From NCBI GenBank assembly GCA_001460835.1, contig CYKH01001400.1:17748-39789 (forward strand): a stretch of DNA of 22,042 nucleotides. The letters run 5' to 3'. Source of the DNA: Bodo saltans. Taxonomy: Eukaryota > Euglenozoa > Kinetoplastea > Eubodonida > Bodonidae. The notes below the pieces were generated by a model, which saw only the letters and a program-made list of their open reading frames with translations, was not told the DNA's origin and did not search any database. Position numbers and translations under genes: made by a program. Below are positions 1-9,700 of the stretch, piece after piece (the stretch's first letter is position 1; every line of letters begins with the position of its first letter).

Positions 1-2
1 AA

Positions 3-53
3 GGCCGCGATCTCCTTGACACCAAGCCCAACGTTCCCCTCCGCTCCGTCTAA
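3..53 (+). CDS. Possible C-terminal end of an upstream gene (partial)
   Basis: The frame starting at base 3 reads G-R-D-L-L-D-T-K-P-N-V-P-L-R-S-V and stops at TAA (51-53). The composition is balanced and hydrophilic, unlike the A-rich sequence that follows, and the strand matches every other gene here. Only 16 codons are visible, so no family can be assigned and the frame could be open by chance. It fits a directional gene cluster whose previous member ends at the left edge. Confidence 0.35.
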   Translation, partial: GRDLLDTKPNVPLRSV

Positions 54-450
54 ATTCGGTAGCTTCGCTTTTTGTGTGGAGTGTGTAAGTCCACAGAGAT
101 TGATTTCATTTGCACTCAGTGGAACGAAGCCAACAAGTGTTGCGGGGGTTTACGGGGAGAAGTGATCTGTCGACACGAACATTCTCGTCGGCAGAACAGA
201 TTTAAGAAAGACGTCGCAAGTGCAAAAGGGTCGAAAAGGAAAGTACGAGCATCGAACAGAAGAATTGTGTACATCATTTCACAATCAATCGTCGCCGTAG
301 TGACGGTGTGCGGGTGGGTTGTTTTGAACTACGATGCGCAAGAAACTTTTTTCGGTGATAAAAAAAAGAGCCAAAGGAAAAAGGGGAAAGGAGTTGCGTA
401 CAAGCCTTTCCTTGTCTTAAACAAATGTGGCGCGCGTGAAACCAAGTTTA

Positions 451-478
451 CAAAACACACCAAAACACACCAAAACAA
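451..478 (+). repeat. CA-rich 10-bp tandem repeat
   Basis: The unit caaaacacac occurs twice in perfect tandem (451-460 and 461-470) and is followed by a partial, diverged third copy. It lies in the intergenic region and codes for nothing I can support. Confidence 0.7.
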
Positions 479-705
479 CAAACAAATAACCAATTCACTT
501 CTGGTCGAATGTCATGAGATGGTGAAATGAAGAAAATCGATTGACTTTTTGGAAAAAAAAAAGGAAACACTTTTTGCTTGATGTTGAACTTATTTAATCT
601 ATTCTCCCCCTTTTTGACATCAGAGACGGCTTTGAATGCCAGACGATCGAGAGTAAGAAACCTCGAGCTACAACCTGAAAGATTAGATAGAACCCTCACG
701 TTGCA

Positions 706-728
706 CTTTATTTTTCGTTTCCCTGCAG
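706..728 (+). promoter_or_regulatory. Candidate trans-splice acceptor of the channel gene
   Basis: A pyrimidine-rich run (706-725, interrupted by a single A and a single G) ends in cag, with the AG at 727-728. The ATG follows 16 bases later with no ATG between. This is the layout of a kinetoplastid spliced-leader addition site. An alternative tract with AG sits at 601-623. Confidence 0.5.
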
Positions 729-744
729 TCAATACTCCCTCGAG

Positions 745-3700
745 ATGGACGAGGTCAGCATTGCGAGTACGTACGCCCAATTCTCATCACGTGGTGGTGG
801 TCATGACGAAGATGCCATGACCGCACTCCACCGCATCAACCCTGAGAAGGCCAACAACCTCCAACGAATTCTTCGCAGCCTGGGCCTAGAGAGCAGTCTC
901 TACGACCTGCTTATCGCCTCGTCTCGTAAAAGAAAAATCGTGGAGGAGGGCTCGAAGCTCATCGTTGACGATGTTCGCTTCACTGGACATTCATTCAAGT
1001 TTTTCGGAGTCACCCACCCGTTCCGTTTTGCGGCAATTCGTGTCGTCACGTATCATAAATACAACGCCATCATGACAGTATTCTTTGCACTCAGCTCCGG
1101 GTTGTTGTTATTTCGAGGAGATCCTGAAGATTTGTTTCCGAATGACAACTGGACGGCAGGGCAGATTGCTGCCCTGATTATTGACAGGCTGATGATAGTG
1201 TTGTTTACGTTAGATCTTTTGGTGTCGTTTCTTGCACATGGCGTGCTGAAGTGCATGCGGCAATACCGCTACCTGCTCGACACGATTGTCCTAGCGGCTG
1301 CAATGGCGCAGGAGCTTTCATCTGACTCCCTCAACGCCGCTAGCGTGCTGTTTGCAGTGAGCGCACTGCGCCCATTACGCATAGTCTCTCGCGTCCCTTC
1401 GATGCTTCGGTTGGTGAACATTCTTGTTGCGTGTTCCGATAAACTTATTCAAGTGGCATTTCTGATTCTTGGAATTTGTGTGGCATTCGCAATCGCTGCG
1501 GTCATTTTATTCTGTGACGCGTCGCACACGCGCTGCTACAACCCAACTTCTGATAGTTGGGGTTCGTCTTGCAATATTGATAGCAACAGTGACCCCACAG
1601 ATTTTCTGTACACTCCTTGTCCGGTCGGTTCGTACTGCACGGCCAATGGACCTACCATGACCCCGTACGCTTCCTACGATCACATTGGGTTTGCGATGCT
1701 TGTTCAAATTCAAGTCCTGACGTTAGACAATTGGGCGGACTTGGCGGTGGACATGATGAACTCGTTGACACCTGCCGCTGGGGTGTTCTTTGTCCTTAGT
1801 ACCTTCTTGCTTGCGTATTGGGCAACGAATCAATTTACTGCGGTGATTTTCGATTCGTTCTCCACAACCTTTGTCGAAGAGCGAGAGATGGAAGCACGAC
1901 GACAACACAATCGAGACGACGAAGGAGACGTTTCTGGTGGCGGTGGTCATCGCAAGCGCTTTACCTCGAAAGGTGCCGCGCCACATGCGCATCGCGTGGT
2001 GCAGCGCATGAAGCAAAGTATCGCTCAAGACTCCATCGCGAGCATGAAAACAGGCATAAAATCGGTTCGTGCCGTGGAATACGTGAAACAGGAAGTAGAA
2101 AGGGCCGCTGCCGATGCGGAAAACGCCACAAAGTCGAAGCGTGAACGAGACTTTTTCCTTAACGACACGCCTTTCGACGCCACCAAGCCGGATGTTGGGT
2201 ATCGCTATCAACAGTTAGAGGCATCCCTTCCCAGCGCATCGCAAAAGCTTCTAGGAGAGTTCAAGAATCGCCCCTATAAGAGTGAACGAGAACGCAATGC
2301 TGTGCTCAATCAATTTCACGTCATGAACGAACGTACTCGAGAAAAAACGTTGACGTTTCTTCACTGGCGTGAGAACGTGGGTGACGTGGTGGGACCTTCC
2401 CACTGCGACTCCTCTGGAAAGGGCCAAAACTTGTTGTCTCGCCAACGCGTACGATGGGCAGATGATGATGAAGACAAGAGCGTCGGAAGTGACATGTTAG
2501 ACATCAGTGGACGCTACTCAGTCTCGCTGCTCGAGGGAAGTCATGCTCATGAACTTCAGCTTGAGGCCTCAACTACCGACAAAGCGTATGACTCTCCTTG
2601 CCGCTACGAGCCACCCAACTTTGCTCTTCTGGATCCAACGAATCACCACATCAGCGACGAGGATGGCAGTGATGCAGAATGTGACTTCTCTTCTCGCAGT
2701 AGCGATGGAATCAGCGGAGAAAAGAAGGCGCCGCCGCCGCGCCCCAAAACGAAGAAGAAGCCAAGCCAACGGCAAACAGAAATGAGAGAGTATATCCAGC
2801 AGCTCAGAACAGAGCATCGGGAGCTGTGGACCACAGTAAGCAGTATCATGCCTTCCCTTCGCATGACACGCGACGTTGCCAAGGCACGCATCGAAAAAGC
2901 CGCTGAGCGCCTTGTCAGCAGAGGCTCCGTATTTTCAGTATCGTTAGCATCCATTCGAGCGGCTCTGCTTCCTGCGGCCTCTGCTCCTGTTCCACTTCAG
3001 CAGGAAGGACAACGTGTCCCATGGTCGTCAAGTGTCGAGGGAGGTGGCGACGACGTTTCAATGGCTGAGATCAACTCGTCAACTGCCCCTCGAGAAGAGG
3101 CAGCTGATGGTATCGACGCCCACGATCTTAGCAACTCTCCACCAACGCCAACGCAACGTCGAAGTTCTTCCTCGTCATCGTCATCGTCCTCTAGTTCCAC
3201 CAGTAGCTCTTCGAGTGATACTTCAAAGGACACACTTGATCGAGCAATTGAACAGCACGAGAAACTCATGCGTCGCAGCCATGTTGGGGCATCAGTCGTT
3301 GACGCTGCTGATGTTCCGCCACCAGGTGTTGAATCTCGTCGAGGATCAGTAAGCGTTATGGCCGCACGCGCGGCATCTGCAGTACGCCGGCGTCAGCAGC
3401 AAGCGCGAGACGCTCAGCGGTGGAGAGGGGCACAAAGCCTCGATGAATTCTTCGAGGTCCACGATGCAATCCCACCCATCGATAACGTTACCACCACAGG
3501 AACTGGCAGCATGATCGACATCATGCTAGATATCGAGGAATATCGTCGCGCCAATAAATCCCTACTTGGCTTGATTCGAGAATACAACGCCACCCGCATT
3601 CTCCCCCGACCCCAGCCGTCGCGATGGGAGATCATGAGGCGCACTATAGGCTCGTACCAACCCAGAGTGCGGTTGTATGAGCTCCTTCGAAGCCAGTGGT

Positions 3701-6700
3701 ACGATTGGGCCATCTTGATTGCGACACTGATGAATTGCATCTTGCTCGTGTTCATTTATCAAGGCGTGGATCAAGGCTATGAAACGTTCGTGGATACTGT
3801 ATCGTGCGTGGTGGATGTTGCCATCGTGTTTGACACGGTATCCCGCGTTGCGTTGACATCATTGGCGACATACTTTTTCCTTGCGCGTAGAAATATCTTC
3901 AATCTCGTCGAGTTCCTGATAATGGTTCTGTGCATTGCGGACCTTGTCGTTGCGTACACTGGCATCTTCCCATTCCTGAGAGTGTTCCGCGTTCTGCGAG
4001 CGATGAAGTTTATGCGACGGTTTCACTTACTGAGACAAATTTTGCTGCTGTTGCGCACCTCGCTTGGGTATCTTGTCAACTTGTTAGCCCTGCAAATTAT
4101 CGTGTGGGTCACATTCACGTACTGTGGACGGCAGCTCCTGGGCAGCTCCTTCCAGGCCCGTGAAGTCACCCAGCCATGTCAACACTTTTCTTCCTACGAG
4201 AGTTGCAACTACGAATCTGAGAACTGTGTATGGGCAAACGAAACGGAATTTCAGTTGTGGAATTTATCGTACATCCAAGCACTAAAAGGAGTTTCACCTT
4301 TAGACGCACCATCGCATACGATGTCAAAAAGTTTCACAGTTGCACACAACTCCGCAAGCATGTGGGGATCCAAGTCACAAACGTTGGGTCTAAGAACCCC
4401 CACGGCGAGCATGTCGCCACAGATCTCCAGATCATTGAGCATCAATGTGACTCCCACAAGAAAGTCTCCCACACTTCCTGAACCTCCGCCACCAGTAAAC
4501 ACAAGCGCTCCCAGCCCGACAGATGCACCCGCACCGGCCCCGCCGTCGTGGCTGTCATCCCAGAGGTGTCGTCAGTTTCAAGGGTGGGACGCTGTAAGTC
4601 CATTCGACCGCTTTTCATTTGAGACCCTCACCTATTCCTTTATCACCGTGTTTGATATTGCCACCAAGGATAACTGGTCGACGATTCAGTACCATTACAT
4701 GGAAGCGGTTGGGCCATACATGTTTCTCTTCTTCATGCTGGTGGTCATTGTGTGTGGGTACTTGATCTTATCGCTTCTGGTGGCGATTCTACTGGTCAAC
4801 TTCGAGCAGCGTGACGCCGTAGATTTGACAGATTTGAAAGATGATACCGAAGCGTTTGATCAGGACGTCATCGGCACTCAGGGGCAGTCCAACGCGGTGC
4901 TTGAGCGCATCGCAAATGAACACCTGCGCGAGCATCTTATTGAACGCGATTTCCACGAAACGAAAAGGAAGGAGCTAGCTGAGCGTCGAAAAGCGGAAGT
5001 CCAGCGTCTTCATAACGAGGCGAAGCAAAAAGAAGCGCGACGGCAGCAAAAGCGCGATGAGGCAGCGCTGCGAGCAGCAAAAAGGCTGGCTGGTACCACT
5101 GTCGTCAGCAGCGATGGTTCTGTTCAAGGGAAGGCGCCCTCCCTTGGAGGTGCTCCAGAGGAACTTGGTCGCTGGGACCGCTTTAAGATGTCCCTTGACA
5201 AATTCTTTACCTTCTCTGAAGCTTCCAAGAAGTCAACACCGTATCGTTGGCTCATGGGATTCGTGCACTACATTGCCAATTTTTCTGACGCATTAGAAAC
5301 TGAAATTGATGTTGTCGAGGGATCGTCGCTCTTCATATTTGGGCCAGAGCATCCGCTTCGCAAATTCTGTGTGCAACTTGTGGAGGGGCAATTTTTCCCA
5401 CTTGAGAAAGCAATCTTTTGGGTAACGTTGCTTCACTGCTTTGTATCGCCAGCATCGGTCAAACTTATTGAAACGTCAGCATTGCTCAATGCGTTTCACG
5501 CCATTGACTGGATCATCGCATCGCTGAGCATCGTCGAAATGCTGGCCCGCTGCATTGCCATGGGTGGATTTCTTGGACCGCACTCGTTCATCCGCAGCGG
5601 CGGTTGGTACAACGTGGGAGAGCTCAGCCTTGTCATCGTGAGTTTTATCGCCAATGTCCTCCCACTGATCATGAGTGCAGCGACGAACGGTGTGTATGAT
5701 GGTACTGCCATCGGTTTCGCTCTCAAAGCGTTCCGCCCATTCCGCGTTGTCACGAGAACAAGTTCCATGCGTAACGTCACCGCAGCCATCGCTCAAACTG
5801 TCCCTGAACTGGTGAACATTCTCGCTTTCAGTACGGTCATTTACGTGATGTTCTCAGTGATGTGTGTTGAGGCTTTTCGCGGCCGCATCAAACGCTGCAA
5901 CGATGGGTCTGATCGGAACGAAGTAGAGTGTGTCGGCATGTGGACAGCCACTCGAGGAGAAGACTTGGTCGAATTCCCAACGAACTGGAACGCGACAACA
6001 ATGGAGTTTCCCCGGCAGTGGACGAATGTTAATGAGTTCCACTTCGACGATTGCTACAACGCGTTTGTGTCGTTATTGCAAGTCTCTCTCGTGTCCAATT
6101 GGGGTGCCATTATGTACGCGATGATTGATGCTCCAAACTCTGCGGGTGGTTCACCGGTGCGGGACAATAATCCGCAAAATGCTGGGTGGCTCATTTTTTG
6201 GATCATTTTCTCCAATAATTTTCTTGTCAACATTTTCGTTGGCACCATCGTTGATCGCTTCAGCAAACTGAAAGATCAACTTCAAGGAAATTTGTTTATC
6301 TCCGCTGAGCAATCTGAAATTGCTCGTATCAAGAAGTCCCTCATCACCAAGACTGCCAAGAAGGTGTTGCGTGTTCCTGCAATCCCATGGGGAAATGCGG
6401 AATTGAACGATGTGTGCTACAGGATTGTGAGTCACGTTGTCTTCGTGAAATCCATTAAGTACATTCTGGTACTGAACACACTTCTGATTATGGCGGGACA
6501 CTATCAGCAAGTGGCGTGGTTCACGAACATGCAAGATTACGGGAATATGTCGTTCACGTTTGTGTTCATGATAGAGCTCGCGCTGAAGGTGTGTGTTGGT
6601 GGCTGGGACGTGTACTTTTCCATTCCCATACACTTTGTAGAGCTCGCCTCTGTTCTTCAAGGAATTGTTGAGTTTGGCTTCGTGTTCCGTGGCAAAGGCA

Positions 6701-9700
6701 CACCGGACGCGGTTCAGTTGTTTCGACTGATTCGCGTTGTGCGTTTGGTCAGAGATGCCAAAGGGTTGCGCAAGATTCTTCACACCGGGTACAAAGCACT
6801 CCCCGCCATGGGCAACATCGGCGCCGTCTTAGTGGCTGTGATCTTTTCATTTGCCATGATTGGAATCGCTCTTTTTCAGGATATTCGATATGACCTAACG
6901 GGGAACTGGTTCTCGCCAATGCTGTCTCTTCGGACCCTCCCCAAGGCAATGTTTACCCTCTATGCGGTGTCTACACTCGATAACTGGGCCCAGGTTCAAC
7001 AGATTGCAGGTGTCAGTGAACCTGACTGCATCAATGCGCATGATGACTGCGGCAATATGTTCTTGGCATCACTGTTCTTGAGCATATTTGTTGTGGCTGT
7101 GTCATTGATTATGTTAAATCTTTTCATGGCTGTAGTCCTTGAAAACTTCAGTGATGCTGTGTTGTTGCCTCAATACCTCGAAGAGCGACAGCGAGATGTG
7201 GAGGCCTTCCGAAAGGTCTGGAGTCAGTTTGACAATGGACGGAATGTGATCAGTGCCATGAGTATGGTGCCACTGCTGGAAGCACTTCCTGGCCCTCATC
7301 AACGGTTTGAGCAACTCCGCAACACCAGAGATGCTGCAGGGGATGATGATAGTGCTCACAGCTTGCAGAGCGAGGAAATGCGCGTGTACGCGGAGACGCA
7401 AACGATTGGCCTCGGTGGGTGTCCTCGAGGGTCTGTGATTCCCACCATCAAGCAGCTAAAATTGGTCGTGACAATGCCGAATGAGGAAATTCTATACCTC
7501 GACGCCATCAGCGCCATTGGTGAGAAAATCTACCACGCACAGCTTGTGGATGAACGCATTCGGAGAGCCCACGAACGTGCACTTCTCGATGCCGAAGAGA
7601 CACAATTGTCGTTTTCTGTCTGGTACGCAACCTCCCGCTTTCAGAAGCTCTTCCGGACACGCCTAAAAGACCAAAAGCAATACGCTCGAGTTGCAGCAGA
7701 AGAAGCAACGGTGTTGGTGACCGACCCCTCCATGTCCCGCGGCTTCATCCCCCCTCGCCACGCAGCAGGAGGCAACCCCATATGGAACGCAGTGCTGGAC
7801 CCTATCCTCGTCATGTACGTACGGCAGCACTTTAGATCAGCATGGACAGCTGACGGAGGCAATACAAAGATGAGAAAGATCACGCTCACAAAAAGGGGCG
7901 CTGCTGGTGGTGGAGCTGAAGAAAATGACGTGGTCGAGGATGAGGACGTGCGGCAGCAACGTCAGCTAATTCTAGAAGAAGTGGAAAAGCGGCAAACAAA
8001 GTCCCTCGCAGACACCATCAAAGAGCGACAAGTAGAAGTTGAAGAAGCGCCAGAAGTGATTGAAGATGACTCTTGGATGACTGTCATTCAGTATGAGGTT
8101 CATCATGGACTGGGAGGGAGTGGCGAGGACATTAGCCATTTCGGTAACGAATCTCCATTCGATCATCAATACAATGGAAGAACCACCAATCGAGCCCCGA
8201 CGAAGAACTCCGATGCGAGCAGTGGGCTGAAGCCACGCTTGGAAGTGGAACTTGGATTGTTGTGCCACGCCCCGCCGCTTGATGCGTTGATCCAAAATCG
8301 TCGGCGAGGCTTGCTCTTTCAGTTGTACGCTCAATCGTTCCAACGCAAGGATCCTTTTGACGCGGCAAAGTTGAGCACCCTTTCGAAGCAAACAGCTGTT
8401 CAGCTTCGCAGTGAGCTGGCACAGCAGCAAAAAGGTGGTGAGTGGAGCAAAGGTGGTGAGTGGAGCCTTGACGTTTGGTCCTCACGCACTGCCAGATGGA
8501 AGGCTCAACTTCCTCGTGCGGATGTTGCTCGCATTCCACCGCAGGTTTGGAGGTCTGATTTCAACATGCCTGTCGCTCGTCGAGTCCTTGACATTCAAAG
8601 AAAACGAAAAGTCGCAGTCACCGTAAATCGAGAGCACGTTCCTTTGGTCATCGACTGGGGAATCATGTTTCGTGTTTCTAACGAAGCCGCTATCTCACTT
8701 GTCAAGATTCGTCACGCAGCCCGCGAAACGATGGACACTACTGCGCCGCCACCGCTCATGCCTAGCGTCAGTGGAAACATCATGGATATCGAGTTGGAGG
8801 CATCGAACAAGTCGTTTGGACAACTGATAGCGTCCCAACGTTCACGCTCTGGTACCGTTGTAGGAGCAGACGGCTCGACGTCGTCTGGCAGCCCCTTCTC
8901 TAGTCGCCCACTTCTGAGGCATCCCACATTGATTGAGAGAATGGAGGAGATGGGGTTGAAGACAACCAACATGAGAATGGCGGAGGAGCGACGACAAGCG
9001 GAAGAGGCTGCTCGATATGCCGCTTCTGGCCAGAACGTCAGCGCCCTCGATCGCATTACCGCGTCGTTTGCAAACTCGAATGGAGCCGCCACAGCGGCAG
9101 CGGCACGTGGCGCCCCCACTGTCATTACGACCAACTCGTTTGTTCATGGGTCGTATCGCTCCTCTGCGCCCTCAGTCAGGTTGATGATGGAAGAGGGTAC
9201 CGAGCTGAGCCCAACCGCTAAGGAATTATTTCAGTTGGAGAACCGCGGTGTTCCCGGAGAGCATCTTACCACGTCCAACACGGCTGGCAGCTACAGCTTA
9301 CCGATTGAGGAGGACAACGGCATGCCGAAGCTGAGCTTTGCCGTTCTGACGAGGTTGTCGATGGCTGCTCGGCGCTTCAAGCGACGAAAAATGGAAGCGG
9401 AGACGGAGGCCCTGCGCAGACGACTGCGTGGTGGTCATGGTGCCGCCATGAGTGCCTACTCACGTATCTCCAAGGGACAAGAGACGGAAGGATCAGGTGT
9501 GTCAGGCTCGATGGGAGATGCGCTAAAGAAAGCGACTGGTGGCGTCAGTGGAGTTGCCACTGGACTAAAAAAGCGCGGGGAGAACGCATTGGCACTGTTC
9601 CGCAAAGCAAAGAATCTTATTCGAGAGGGTAAGGATCACCAAGCTGCCTTTCCTGCTGTCACAGACCCATCATCTCCACAAGGCCACAAGAGCGATCACA

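Larger units (their letters stand above)
54..744 (+). other. Intergenic region, A-rich, upstream of the channel gene
   Basis: About 690 bases without a convincing gene. It holds A-runs (for example around 358-385 and 552-562), a short CA-rich tandem repeat at 451-478, and two pyrimidine tracts near 601-615 and 706-725. A frame of 152 codons at 72-530 is open, but its composition follows the A-rich base content and it looks non-coding. The region probably contains the 3' UTR of the upstream gene and the trans-splice site of the channel gene. I see no tRNA or other structured RNA. Confidence 0.6.

Noticed and set aside
72-530. Open frame of 152 codons upstream of the channel gene
   Set aside because: Residue content (many Lys, Asn, Thr) follows the A-rich intergenic composition and its end runs through the CA-rich repeat. 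It has no good splice signal in front and no recognisable motif. The short hydrophobic stretch in it is not enough.
601-623. Alternative trans-splice site for the channel gene
   Set aside because: The tract is good, but the site at 706-728 is at least as pyrimidine-rich and gives the simplest leader. Both may be used; the nearer one was preferred.
3360-3430. IQ-motif-like stretch rich in Arg and Gln in the I-II linker
   Set aside because: It lacks the I-Q-x-x-x-R-G spacing. The tail segment at 2293-2312 is a far better candidate.
4300-4560. Possible intron in the Ser/Thr/Pro-rich part of the domain II loop
   Set aside because: The frame stays open, I see no convincing GT...AG pair with a branch and pyrimidine tract, and introns are very rare in the suspected lineage.
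6151-6783. Minus-strand frame of 210 codons inside the channel gene
   Set aside because: It lies opposite S6 of domain III, the III-IV linker and S1-S4 of domain IV, all clearly coding on the + strand. It is a shadow frame.
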